Of a DNA stretch of 64,000 nucleotides, positions 18,328 through 29,300 are shown one piece after another. The number at the start of each line of letters is the position of its first letter. Positions within the stretch are counted from its first letter, which is position 1. Source of the stretch: a virus. The stretch spans positions 1 through 64,000 of the IMG/VR virus record IMGVR_UViG_3300032331_001791. One strand, 5' to 3'. Position numbers and translations under genes: made by a program. The notes under the pieces were generated by a model, which was not told the DNA's origin, ran no database searches, and saw only the letters and a list, made by a program, of their open reading frames with translations.

Positions 18328-18792
18328 ATGGCATATAATCAAACAGTAAATGTGTATGGACCAGTAACACAAACTAAACTGGTTAATATAACCAAATCTA
18401 AACCTAAATTTTTTGGATTGAATTTTCCTGTTGGAAAATTTGCTAACTCTGGTGGATTCTTTAAATCAACAACTGGGGTAGAAACTATTCGTAGTGGAGT
18501 TCAACAATTATTACTTACAGAAAGAGGGGAGCGTGTTATGCTTCCTTTATTTGGTTGTAATCTTAGAAAATTTTTATTTCAGCAGTTGGATGATGTAACC
18601 TTTACTGAGATAAAAGAAGAGATTGCAACTTCTATAAGAAACTATACTTTGGATGTTGAATTAGTAAAATTAAATGTTTTTAGTTTAGATAATATTACTG
18701 AGACAGGTGGGCAAGCATTAAAAGTAATTGTATTACTTAGATTAACAGATGAAACTAGAACCCAGTTCGAAGTTGAGGTTATACTAGCATGA
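18328..18792 (+). CDS. 25: Baseplate wedge protein gp25
   Basis: 154 residues. Shows the conserved gp25/GPW features: GGFFKSTTGVETIRSGVQQLLLTERGERVMLPLFGCNLRKFLF (split here across about 42-85) with the ERGER core, followed by a beta strand end. gp25 is the most conserved sheath-nucleating wedge piece of contractile machines and binds gp6. T4 gp25 is 132 residues, so this one has a short extra N-terminus. A 4 bp overlap leads to gp6. Confidence 0.92.
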   Translation: MAYNQTVNVYGPVTQTKLVNITKSKPKFFGLNFPVGKFANSGGFFKSTTGVETIRSGVQQLLLTERGERVMLPLFGCNLRKFLFQQLDDVTFTEIKEEIATSIRNYTLDVELVKLNVFSLDNITETGGQALKVIVLLRLTDETRTQFEVEVILA

Positions 18793-20363
18793 GCTTTACA
18801 AATACAGCACAATCTGATTTTATGAAACTCGTTGCAATAAAAGACGAGAACAAAATAGATTTAATTAACTATGCAGCGACAGATTTTTTAAGTCTAAGAG
18901 ATTCACTGATTGAATATATTAAAGCTGTCTATCCATTAGAATATGATTATTTTGTGGAATCTGATTTAGGAATGATGCTAATAGAAGTTGTTGCTTACAT
19001 GGGAGCCGTAATGTCTTTAAAGGCTGATATGTTAGCAAACGAAAACTTTTTATTGACTGCTAGAAATAGAAACTCAGTTAAAAAACTTCTAGAGCTAATA
19101 GGAGTAAGAATGAAGGGGCCTTTGTCTGCTGCTGCACAAGCTTCTCTAACTATTGCTGATTACACAACTGGTGCAGTAGAAATCCCAATAGCAAATAGAA
19201 CTATAACTGTCACTTCGCCTGAAGACGGTAATCAAGTTGCTTACACTATTTACAAAGTAAATAATGGAGTAGTTGATACAGGAAATTCAACTGGAAGCAT
19301 TTACTTAGATTCACAGCCTGGGGTAACTCAGTTCACAAATTTAGTTTTACAAGAAGGGGCTTTAGTATCCGATGAGGGGTCATTTGCTGCAACAGAGTCT
19401 ATTAAATCAATTCCTTTAACACAATCCCCAGTTATTGAAGGTTCTGTTCAAGTATTTATAAATGACACAGATATAGGAAGTTCTGGAGTTTACAACGAAG
19501 TTCAAAATATATTCTATGCATCATCAACTGATCAAAGGGTATTCCAAATAGTTTATGATGAGGATTATAAAGCAACAGTTTTATTTGGTAATGGTATTGC
19601 TGGCGTAAGTCCACCAGACTCTGCTTCATATCTTGTAACCTACCGAGTTGGTGGTGGAAGTAGAGGAAATATAAACTCAAACTATATAAATTCTAATGTT
19701 CAAGTTACAAATGCTTCTGTTAGTAGAACTGGAGTTATAACGAATACAACTAAAGCAACTGGGGGTGCTGATGCAGAGACAGTAGAACACGCTAAAAAAT
19801 ACGCTCCACTAACTTTCTCAAGACAAGATAGAGTTGTTACTCTTGAAGACTACACTAATTTTGCTAATACATTCATAAGTGATTATGGAAGTGTAGGTAA
19901 AGCTACTGCTGCTACTAGAAAAGCATATTGTTCTGGAAATATAATTGATATTTATGTGGTAGAAAAAGCTTCTAATCTTCAAGTTCAGAAAGCAACTCCT
20001 ACATTTAAACAACAACTTATTTCTGCATTACAACCTAAAAAGATGGTGACTGACGAGATAGTTGTTGTAGATGGATTAGTTAGAACATTAGATTTAAATG
20101 TTACACTTCAAGTTGATAAACAATTTAAAACAAAAGAGCAACAGATCAAGGCGAAAGTTAGAAACGCTATATTAGATTTTATGTCTGTGGATAAAAGAGA
20201 GTTTGGAGAGACTTTAGTTTTGGCAGATTTAAATAGAGTTATTTTTGAAATAGATGAAGTTAGAATTTCTTCCATAGATAATTTAACTCAAAATGTTCAA
20301 GTTGATTTTAATGAGCTTATTCAATTAAATAATATTTCTATTTCAGTTCAATACTTAGACTAA
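18789..20363 (+). CDS. 6: Baseplate wedge protein gp6 (baseplate J family)
   Basis: 524 residues. The N-terminal helical part (DYFVESDLGMMLIEVVAYMGAV at about 54-75, then DMLANENFLLTARNRNSVKKLLELIG) is the hallmark of gp6/J-type wedge proteins. A middle repeat-like beta region and a C-terminal VVDGLVRTLDLNVTLQ segment also fit. gp6 dimers form the inner ring of the baseplate and contact gp25 and gp7. Gene order 25-6 followed by a large third wedge protein matches the conserved wedge core of contractile phages. Confidence 0.88.
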   Translation: MSFTNTAQSDFMKLVAIKDENKIDLINYAATDFLSLRDSLIEYIKAVYPLEYDYFVESDLGMMLIEVVAYMGAVMSLKADMLANENFLLTARNRNSVKKLLELIGVRMKGPLSAAAQASLTIADYTTGAVEIPIANRTITVTSPEDGNQVAYTIYKVNNGVVDTGNSTGSIYLDSQPGVTQFTNLVLQEGALVSDEGSFAATESIKSIPLTQSPVIEGSVQVFINDTDIGSSGVYNEVQNIFYASSTDQRVFQIVYDEDYKATVLFGNGIAGVSPPDSASYLVTYRVGGGSRGNINSNYINSNVQVTNASVSRTGVITNTTKATGGADAETVEHAKKYAPLTFSRQDRVVTLEDYTNFANTFISDYGSVGKATAATRKAYCSGNIIDIYVVEKASNLQVQKATPTFKQQLISALQPKKMVTDEIVVVDGLVRTLDLNVTLQVDKQFKTKEQQIKAKVRNAILDFMSVDKREFGETLVLADLNRVIFEIDEVRISSIDNLTQNVQVDFNELIQLNNISISVQYLD

Positions 20364-23300
20364 TGAATACATTCAATCCTACTCCTAATCAATATAATAA
20401 AAGAAACTTCTATGAAGTTTTGAAGATCATTACTCCTCTGATTTATGAACAGAAGGATATTGAAACTAGTGGAGTTGCGATTGATGAAGCCGACAATATC
20501 ATAAATTCACATATCTTAGCAGCAAACAAAATGAGTAGTATTTTGTTTGTTTCTGGATATAGTAATATATCTTCAATATCCCAGTACTTTATAAAACAAA
20601 ACGAACTTACTAAAATTACTTCTCAAACATTTAATGATAAAATATTAAAGCCTTTAGGAAGTGCAATTGATGATTTTGAAACCAATGAAGATTTTAGAGA
20701 TTGTATCTCATCTGTAATTTTACCAAAAATAAGAACTAACTCTAATACTTTATATTCAGATACTACTGGGGTATATGCAAATACAAATTCAGGAACTCAC
20801 TATTATCTAGCTGATAATTTAGGGTGGTTCTATTTCTTAAATCAATCTGGTTTAGGATCTTTAGTATATGAGCCATCTTCATATGTTCTAAGTCAGCTAT
20901 CAACTTTATACTTAGATAATAAATTAGAAACCTTAGAGGGTATAATAGGACTAACAAAATATCTATGGTATAACTATGGAACTAAGGCAATTATATCTTC
21001 TAATGGTTTAATTCCACAGAACTATGTTTCTGGGACCTCAACTTACACTAGTGGAACTCAACAATTAGATAAACTAGAAACTATGATTGAAGTTTTGTAT
21101 TCTAAGGCATATGCTGATAGGCAAGACTTTAGAATAAAAAATTCTTTTGATGATTATATAAATGGATTGGGATTAATTAATGATCTAGAATCTAAGGGGC
21201 CTTTTCATAAATTTTATAAAGCCATTGGATACTCAATGGCTGATATAAATAATCAAATTGAACAACTTCAATCTTTGTATGATATTGATTCTTGCCCAGA
21301 TGAATTCTTACCATACATAGCACAATTAATAGATTGGCAACTTTTAGGTCCAGACCCAGTTAAGTGGAGACACCAATTAAGAACTGCGGTAGATATTTAT
21401 AAAAAGAAAGGAACCACACAAAGCATTCAATATGCAATGAATGCTTTAATAAAAGGTATAAGTTTAGATGTTTCATCAAATGTTGAAGAACTTTGGGAAT
21501 CTTATTTACCATTCCTCCTTTGGTATTCCTTAGCTACAGAATCAATCCACTTTAAAAATTTAGAAACTTGGACTAGGCAAAAAGCTCAAGACGCTGGAAT
21601 ATACAATTATGATCAGGCAAGTTTAGAGAATAATATAAAAATAGCTGTTGATCATATTTTACTAGAAGCCTATAAGAGATTCCCTAGTAATTTTACTTAT
21701 CAAGGAAAAGAGTTCCCAGTATATCGCATGGTAACTCTAGACAATCAGACCGCAGAGCCAGGAGATATTTATGTCCTTCCTTTTGAGAAGTATACTCCAA
21801 TAGATTATCAACAACCAATCTTCCTTAAGAGTTGGTATTTCGATACTGATTATAGATATAATTATAATATGATGGAAGTTGGAAGATATGGGGAAACCAA
21901 TGCTTTCAATGCATCTTTCCATGAAGGACCTTCTGGACTAGGTATCTATTTAGGAAAGGTTGTTTCAGGAACAAATAACTCGCTAGAAAGACCAATTTAT
22001 CTTTCTTCTACTGGAGAATCATCATTCGTATTTAATTTTAGAAACTATACAAATTTCCCAATTCCACCTTTTGAAGAAATTAAATACTACAAATACTGTG
22101 ACATTACAAAAGAACTTTTAGATTTCCTTGTTGAAAAACTTAAGTGCTTAGGTGTGAATGATTCTTTTGCAAATTATTTTTCAAATTATGTAACTGATTC
22201 TGCTATAAATTCTAATCAAAATATAGCTGCAAAAAATAGTTTCTTAATGTTCTTCTCTGGAATGCAAATTCCTACAAATTACTTCCAAGTTTTAAATAAC
22301 AGAGATAGCATAGACAATGGAATATTTAGTTTATGGAATGGTAAATCGTCTCATGTTTCCGTTGGATTTTATGCCTCAAGTTTCGATTTTGTAAGTGAAG
22401 ATTATGAAGGGGACGGTAGGTATGCTCTTCAATCTACAAAAACTGTCTTAGACAAATTCCTCCCTGCTCACGCTATACCTAATATTAATTTAGAAGTATC
22501 TTCTTATGCTGATAATTTTACTGCTTCAAATACTGAGTTTGATTCAGTTAATTTTGGTAAGAGAGATACAATGTATTCTCTATCGGCTGGTATTTTTGCG
22601 GGAACAGAAGTTTCTGGATTATCAATGGGAGCTATTTCCCCAGGGACAGACTCAGGTAGAGGTGGACTAAATACTTTCTTAAGAACTGATGTTAATACAG
22701 TCGATGATCCTTTGTTTAGTGGAACAACTTATATACAGGTTCCTAGAAAAGCATTAAGACGAAGAAATTATAAATTTGTTCTTCCTCACGAACAATATTA
22801 CGACAGAACAGGATTTAATCAGCCTATAACTTTTGATCTTTCGGTTCTAGAGCGAAGCACAACAAACTCTAGTGGAATTCTACCTTTAGGATACATACCG
22901 TCATCAAATAGTTACTATCCAGTATATGATTTTAGAAACCCTTCTTCTGTTTGGGCATTTTGTGAAAATTTAGATTCAGATAATCAATATTTTGGAGTTT
23001 CTGTAAGCAATACTTTCCCAGCTAGAGGATTAAAAGTTTTAGGGTCTGATCTAAAAAATTATCCTACAAGTACTTCTTCTCACGATAAGTATGTTGATAG
23101 ATGTCAGGTTCATCCTTTATTTATAGTAATGCAAAATATAAAGGAGAAGGAAGCAATTTCTAAAGCTGAAATTGAGGTATCTGCTAATTACCAAAATTAC
23201 TACGGAACTATTTATAAAGAGGATCATGTTAGATCTTTAGCTAATGGATATTTAAATAGTGGAACTGTTGGGATAAATTCTTATAGGGATTATGAAGATT

Positions 23301-24721
23301 TCCAATTCGGTAGAGGAATACATTTACTATTTAAAGATTATAAAAAATACTTTAATCATTCCTTAGGGGCTTCAAGTCTAGAAAATACTGGAGCCAACAT
23401 ATTCTCTCATACCTTCGGACCTACCCTATACAACGCAGACTTCTCTATACAGGGCTCTGCTGTAACAACACAGGAAGGTACTTACATAGCATCATCTCTT
23501 GACAGAATCGTTCCTATTGCGTATTCAAACGGCTCAGGAGTTTTCTCTGTATGTGCCGTGCAGAATGGAGCGGCTTCAGGAACTTATGTTGCTTCTACAA
23601 TAGCTTCTATGGTTGTTCCTTTCAATGGTGTGTTTAGTGCAGGATCTAGATGTGTTGAATTAAGAAATCCATATATTCTTAGTGGAATTGAATTTGTACA
23701 AACATCTGGTGCTTCCACTAAAAATAAATTTGAGATTTTACAATTACAAGGATCTGGAGATTTTTATTTAAAAGATAGACCTGTAATTAAATGTTTTACT
23801 TATAACGGATTACCCAGATTAAGATTTGATTTATCCTCATACGGAACTAGAGCTAATACTTTAATTCCAGAACATAAATTTAGATTTACTTTCAAAGGCC
23901 AGGTAACTGATAGTAATTTAAATGAGATAGGAGGAGGAAAAATAGGAGTTTGGGTTCATACAGGTCTTATAACTGGAAATGATGGTAATTCCTATTTCTG
24001 GTCTTGGACCAATAGAAACAGATGGGAGTTGGTAAAATATAATTCTCTTACTATGCAAATAGTAAAAGAAGAACTCTCAATTCCTTATAATTTTAGTGCG
24101 AGGAGACCTGTAGACTCTACAATTAATATTAGAGAAGATATTAAGTGCTTAGGAAACAGAGTATATGATACGATTACTGAATCCTTTACAGAAAGAACAG
24201 TCGATAGTTTCTTAGATTTTAAAGAAGAATACTTAGATACTTTTGAATTTGATTTTGATACTAGAAATTATACAAACTATAATAACTTTGAATACTTAGA
24301 AATAATTCCAGTTCCTGACATCTATCACCAAATAAGAAAAAATGTTCACGGGTCTGACATAAATTATTTTGTAGAAGTGTTCTCGTATCCATTGAGCGAA
24401 GATAATAAGTTTGTTTTAATTGATACGATCTCTATTCAAGATTTAACTTTAAAACAAAATTCTGGATTACGAACAGGTTATGGAGTTCAAACAAGCTCAA
24501 TTCCCCTAGTTCCTTTTGTAGAAGAATATCAATACTATACAGATAAAGAAGAACTTAGAGTGATACTTAAGTTTTTTAACGGACTAACAACTAACTCTTA
24601 CACTAGTAGAAATGCATCAGATTCTTCTGGAATTCTAAATACTAGCGGTGGAGGAAGATTAAATTATAGATTACACCCAGGAACAACAGTTCCCTTAACA
24701 GGTGTGGATGTAAGAAACTAA
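20363..24721 (+). CDS. Very large wedge protein with tail-protein-I-like domain (gp7 role)
   Basis: 1452 residues. Residues about 276-366 match the P2 tail protein I pattern: DIDSCPDEFLPYIAQLIDWQ, then RHQLRTAVDIYKKKGTTQSIQYAMNAL. In P2, gpI, and in T4, gp7, occupy the same wedge position with gp6, so this is the likely gp7 equivalent (T4 gp7 is 1032 residues). The rest is beta-rich and may hold peripheral or fibre-binding domains. A G+C-rich patch lies at about 23.40-23.58 kb. The start overlaps the gp6 stop by one base (taATG). Confidence 0.78.
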   Translation: MNTFNPTPNQYNKRNFYEVLKIITPLIYEQKDIETSGVAIDEADNIINSHILAANKMSSILFVSGYSNISSISQYFIKQNELTKITSQTFNDKILKPLGSAIDDFETNEDFRDCISSVILPKIRTNSNTLYSDTTGVYANTNSGTHYYLADNLGWFYFLNQSGLGSLVYEPSSYVLSQLSTLYLDNKLETLEGIIGLTKYLWYNYGTKAIISSNGLIPQNYVSGTSTYTSGTQQLDKLETMIEVLYSKAYADRQDFRIKNSFDDYINGLGLINDLESKGPFHKFYKAIGYSMADINNQIEQLQSLYDIDSCPDEFLPYIAQLIDWQLLGPDPVKWRHQLRTAVDIYKKKGTTQSIQYAMNALIKGISLDVSSNVEELWESYLPFLLWYSLATESIHFKNLETWTRQKAQDAGIYNYDQASLENNIKIAVDHILLEAYKRFPSNFTYQGKEFPVYRMVTLDNQTAEPGDIYVLPFEKYTPIDYQQPIFLKSWYFDTDYRYNYNMMEVGRYGETNAFNASFHEGPSGLGIYLGKVVSGTNNSLERPIYLSSTGESSFVFNFRNYTNFPIPPFEEIKYYKYCDITKELLDFLVEKLKCLGVNDSFANYFSNYVTDSAINSNQNIAAKNSFLMFFSGMQIPTNYFQVLNNRDSIDNGIFSLWNGKSSHVSVGFYASSFDFVSEDYEGDGRYALQSTKTVLDKFLPAHAIPNINLEVSSYADNFTASNTEFDSVNFGKRDTMYSLSAGIFAGTEVSGLSMGAISPGTDSGRGGLNTFLRTDVNTVDDPLFSGTTYIQVPRKALRRRNYKFVLPHEQYYDRTGFNQPITFDLSVLERSTTNSSGILPLGYIPSSNSYYPVYDFRNPSSVWAFCENLDSDNQYFGVSVSNTFPARGLKVLGSDLKNYPTSTSSHDKYVDRCQVHPLFIVMQNIKEKEAISKAEIEVSANYQNYYGTIYKEDHVRSLANGYLNSGTVGINSYRDYEDFQFGRGIHLLFKDYKKYFNHSLGASSLENTGANIFSHTFGPTLYNADFSIQGSAVTTQEGTYIASSLDRIVPIAYSNGSGVFSVCAVQNGAASGTYVASTIASMVVPFNGVFSAGSRCVELRNPYILSGIEFVQTSGASTKNKFEILQLQGSGDFYLKDRPVIKCFTYNGLPRLRFDLSSYGTRANTLIPEHKFRFTFKGQVTDSNLNEIGGGKIGVWVHTGLITGNDGNSYFWSWTNRNRWELVKYNSLTMQIVKEELSIPYNFSARRPVDSTINIREDIKCLGNRVYDTITESFTERTVDSFLDFKEEYLDTFEFDFDTRNYTNYNNFEYLEIIPVPDIYHQIRKNVHGSDINYFVEVFSYPLSEDNKFVLIDTISIQDLTLKQNSGLRTGYGVQTSSIPLVPFVEEYQYYTDKEELRVILKFFNGLTTNSYTSRNASDSSGILNTSGGGRLNYRLHPGTTVPLTGVDVRN

Positions 24722-25794
24722 TGAAAGGTTCAGTAGAAATTTATAGATGTGAGGGGGATAAAAAAACCTTAATACTTAAGGAAGATAACCTCATTGTTGA
24801 TGGAGCAGGAAAGACTATAGTTGATGCTTTAACTGTTTCCCCATCTCTAGCTTCAATTCCATCTGCATCAAGTATTTTAGATGCATCTAATTATACTATT
24901 AAAGCTATAACTTTCGGAGCAGCCTCTGGATCTTATACTAGAGATTTACATTCAACTCAATATTCACAAGTAGTTAGTGCATTAAGTAATACAACCTTTG
25001 TAGTTTTACAAACCAGTACAGTTCCTGGATATTATCCAAAAACGGATGTTCTTCCTAAAGCACCTAGTCCAATTGATGATAAGCTAGAACCAACTTGTAG
25101 TCCATCTGGGTCTTGGGGGCCTGTGACTTCAATATCACTACCTTATACTACAAGTGGTGGATATTTAATTGAAGATTTTGGACATCATTTAAATGTAGTT
25201 GGAACTTCAGCTATTTATAATGATTTTGGAGTTTCAGCCCCAATAGCAGTAGTTATTGGATCTTATTGTCCTAAAAAAAGGACAACAGACCTATCAGCTT
25301 ATGTAATAAGTTCTATCTCTCAAATAAGTCCAACTTCACAAGTATCCGCATCAGTAACTTCTTTGGTAGTAACTTCTACTACAAATACTTATAATGGAAA
25401 TGATAAAATAGATAGACATGGTTTTATACCATTAACTAATCAAGTATATACAACTACTCCAACTTTTTCTCCAGCTAATGGATTAGTTTTAAGTGCAATT
25501 TTAAATCCTGGGGTTTATTATAATGGAGAAATAGCTTATGGAACTAAAATAGGTTCTGTAGATGCTCAATTTTTAAATTTATATGGAGGAGTTTTTCACA
25601 TGGGTCTTTGGACATTAGACTTAAATAGGACTCTTTCAGCAGGAAATAATCCTCCTTATTCATTTAATAACCTAAATAATCCTATGAAGTATAGATTATT
25701 TTGTAAAAAATCATTTACTTCGAATCTAGTTGCCAGAACCGATTTATCAACTAGTCAGGATTTAGAAATTATTTGGAGAATTAAATTCTTATGA
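24721..25794 (+). CDS. Baseplate/fibre-network protein, paralogue of the next gene
   Basis: 357 residues. The N-terminal phrase is MKGSVEIYRCEGDKKTLILKEDNLIVDGAGKTIVDAL and the C-terminal strand is DLEIIWRIKFL. The following gene has the same plan (NGHLQIAKK...HNIIVSGMGLVLSLL at the start, FSLIFRWTLNF at the end), so the two look like a diverged tandem duplication. The family is seen in several phage tails just before large fibre-type proteins, but I cannot name a function. Gene starts are joined by a TAATG and an ATGA overlap. Confidence 0.65.
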   Translation: MKGSVEIYRCEGDKKTLILKEDNLIVDGAGKTIVDALTVSPSLASIPSASSILDASNYTIKAITFGAASGSYTRDLHSTQYSQVVSALSNTTFVVLQTSTVPGYYPKTDVLPKAPSPIDDKLEPTCSPSGSWGPVTSISLPYTTSGGYLIEDFGHHLNVVGTSAIYNDFGVSAPIAVVIGSYCPKKRTTDLSAYVISSISQISPTSQVSASVTSLVVTSTTNTYNGNDKIDRHGFIPLTNQVYTTTPTFSPANGLVLSAILNPGVYYNGEIAYGTKIGSVDAQFLNLYGGVFHMGLWTLDLNRTLSAGNNPPYSFNNLNNPMKYRLFCKKSFTSNLVARTDLSTSQDLEIIWRIKFL

Positions 25795-26363
25795 ATTTTA
25801 TTGAAGACTTAGGAATAAATGGTCATCTACAAATTGCCAAAAAAGATAAATTTGGTAACGAAGAGATTATCTTTGATGACCACAATATAATTGTTTCTGG
25901 TATGGGTCTAGTATTATCTTTATTATATGCTGTAGCTGGAAGTACTAAAATAACTGATTATCAAATTGATAGATGCCAAGTTGGAACAGGGGGGTCAGCA
26001 GGATTTGAAGTCACTGGGACTAATAAGGTTCAAACACCATTACCAAGTTATGGAACTGATACAGATATATTAACAGTTACTGGAAGCATAACAACAGTTG
26101 TAGGTACTAACATTCTTACTCAAACATTCTTAAAAATACCTCATAGTAAAATTACTAGAATAGGTGACAACTCAGTAAGATATACAATTGTATTAGATGA
26201 GGAAGCAGGAAATGGTAATACATTAAATGAAGTAGGATTATATTCAGCAAATCCATTTAATGTATCTCCAAGTAGATCTATTTTAGTAGCCTATAGATAT
26301 TTCAGTAGTATAGCAAAGACTAATGATTTCAGTCTTATTTTCCGTTGGACATTAAACTTCTAA
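25791..26363 (+). CDS. Short paralogue of the preceding tail protein
   Basis: 190 residues, about half the length of its neighbour, with matching ends (see that entry). Near the C-terminus it has NEVGLYSANPF followed by a hydrophobic strand pair, a pattern common in tail proteins of many phages. It begins inside the stop of the preceding gene (ATGA) and ends 1 bp before the next gene. Likely structural; exact place in the tail unknown. Confidence 0.65.
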   Translation: MNFIEDLGINGHLQIAKKDKFGNEEIIFDDHNIIVSGMGLVLSLLYAVAGSTKITDYQIDRCQVGTGGSAGFEVTGTNKVQTPLPSYGTDTDILTVTGSITTVVGTNILTQTFLKIPHSKITRIGDNSVRYTIVLDEEAGNGNTLNEVGLYSANPFNVSPSRSILVAYRYFSSIAKTNDFSLIFRWTLNF

Positions 26364-26364
26364 T

Positions 26365-29300
26365 ATGGCATTCAATATAAACGATATTTATACTTCTAGC
26401 GGCAGCGCAAAACTTTATAATTCTTGGACTCCTACAGTAGCCAAGTTTGATACTAGTTCTTTCTATAACTGGGAACAGGACAATCTTCCAGTATATGATC
26501 TTGAGGAAAGAACATATGAGCTTTGGGAATACAATGGATTTACAACCTCTTCAGTTCCAGGAATTGCATTAACTGTGAGCGCAGATGCTCCTGCTGCATC
26601 TTTGTTAGCAAACAGAAATATCTTTACAACTGTTAGCGCAGCTATTGCAGCATTACCAAGAGTAATTCGTTGTCCAATACTAATTGAAGTTTGTAATTAT
26701 GGAGACATGGGTAAGTTAGAATTACATGATTTCCAAATTATGGAAAGAGGTTCTTTAGAAATCATAAATAGAACTTATTCTACAGTTTATGATGATAATA
26801 TTTCAACATCTGTGTCTGCAACAGCACAGCTAGTAACTTCTCCCATTGCTGGGCACACTCTCATAAGAAGAATAACAAGTTCTGATTTAAGTTCTACTTT
26901 AATTTCTACTTCAGCAGTAAACCTCGGTGTCCCAGTGTTTAGTTCTACAGCAGGAACAAGATTTTCTTCTGTTAATTCATTTTTATACCAATCAGTTCCA
27001 TTAAAAAAGGGGTGTTTATCTGTAGGAATAAAAAATAGTTCAACTTTAACAACAACTGCTAATACATTTATATTTGTACCTTATGAAACTGCTTATGCAG
27101 CAGCAGATTCTGTTACATCATTAGACTTTTCATCAATAGATGAATTTAATGGAGTTTCCATGGCAAGAGATGCTGCTGTAACTGGATCTCCTGTGTTAGG
27201 AGCAGTATATGGAAATAATTTTAAACAAATAAGCGTAAAAAATTGTTCTGGTAAAATATACATCAGAAATTTCTGTGTAATTGGGGATACTAGAAGTTAT
27301 GCTGGATTAGATAATGGAATAGAAGTTGTTAATGCTGATGTAGTTTTAGAAAATTGTGCAGCAGTAAACGCACTAGTTAATGGATTTTATTTTTCAAATT
27401 CTAAAGTAATATTATCTAGAATGGCATTTGCCTATAGAAATTATTATCTTACTGCTGCGTCAACTAGATCATCTAATCAATCTTGTGGATTTAGAGCAGT
27501 TAATAGTGAAGTAACACTGAGTTCCCTGCCAGGAGGATCTTCAACTACAGCTAGAGATTACCAAACCTCAGGATCAAATGCTTTCTTCTGTGCTTCTAGA
27601 AATAAAATTGGATTCTTACTTGAAAATTCAGTTTTAAATGGTGGACTTTCTAGAGTTGTAGCTGCTGAAAAAAATAAAAGTTCTTTAGCATTAGAAATAA
27701 ATGAGGAGTATGGTTTAAGAGCTATTAATTCTCAAATTAATATTAGAGGACTGCTAGATGTTTATGAGAATAAAGTAGGAATTGATCTTTTAAATTCTGT
27801 TTTATTAGCTGAAGAACTTACTTGTGAATTCAACCAAAAAGAAGGTTTAAGAGCTAAAAATTCTACAATAATAAGTAATGAATATTTAAAAACATTAGTA
27901 GCAACTATTGATAATGATTCTAGAGCACAAGTTCAATTTTATTTCAATGGTCAACATTTAAATTTAGATAATTCCACTTTTAACTTTAAGAAGACAACTA
28001 ATAATCCAACAGTTCATGGAGGAATGACATTTAAATATAATGTTGGATTAAGTTATACTGGGGATAGTGGGAATAAATTCCCTGTTCCTGGAATTAGATT
28101 AGTTAATAATTCAAAAGCAGAATTAATACATTCACAACATCTAGCCCCACAAGCCTATTGTGGTACAAATGTTTATTCTTATGGTAGATTAATTTCTGCT
28201 GATTCAAATTCTACTGTTTCTTTGTATGGAACAGGTGCTCACTGTACAGTTGTTAGAGGTCCTGAAGATTTTTTAAGACAAAAATATATGGCAGCAATTA
28301 GTGGGAAAAATGGGTCTGTTGTAAATTTATTTGGTCCAACAGTCATATCCCAAGCTGGTGTAGATGTTTTAGTAGAAGATAATTCAACTTTAAATATTTC
28401 TCCTCCTGTAGATTCAAATACTGGATTGTATGATGTTAGTGGATTTAATTTATCTACACAAGGAAATCAAACTGCAGTTGAACTTCACTCAACTAGAGCT
28501 TGTTTGGTTGCTAATAATAATTCAGTAATTAACATGGAAAATATTGGGGCTAATAATGTTAACTGGAGTAGGGGACCCCTTGGGCAGATTGCCAACAACA
28601 ACGCTCAAACAGACCTATCTGACTTAACTGGAGAACTTAGTAACTATATTGTTTATGGAAAAGTTCACTTCTATCCAAATCCATATGATGCTGGAGCAGT
28701 TGCTACTGGTGGCTTTGATGGAATGGCAGATCCAGGAACAAGTCCTCAATTTGCTTTAGATAGTGGAACTCAAACTCTATCATATATAAGCACTTCACCC
28801 ACAAGAGGAGGAGTTTGTGTAAGAGCACTAGGAAATAGTACTGTTAATGCTCATAATGTTAATTTCGGTCCAGGACCAAATACAGGACCTCTCGATGGTC
28901 TTTATTATGATGCTAGTGGTTCAACTTGTAATCAATTAATGATTTGGAATATTGCGGATGATTCTAAATTAAGAGCATCTTTACTTTCTGTGAGTAGTGT
29001 ATACGGAGCAGATTCCCCTTACTATGGACCTCCATCAGTATATGTTTCTAGTAATACTTATGGACAAAATGCTACTGGAACAAATGTAACTTATGGGGCT
29101 CCCATAGGAACTCCAGATACAGGTTCACTTAGTGTTTTAGACTCTTTTGGTGCAGGTGGATCTTCTGTTGCCACAGCATGGAAGCCTTTATCTGGAACTA
29201 CAATAAATAGTCCATTTGATTATTTCTTCCCGATAAAACTTTTACAGGCTTCCTCACTTTCAGCACTAGATTCTACATTAAATAAATCTGTATTAGCATC

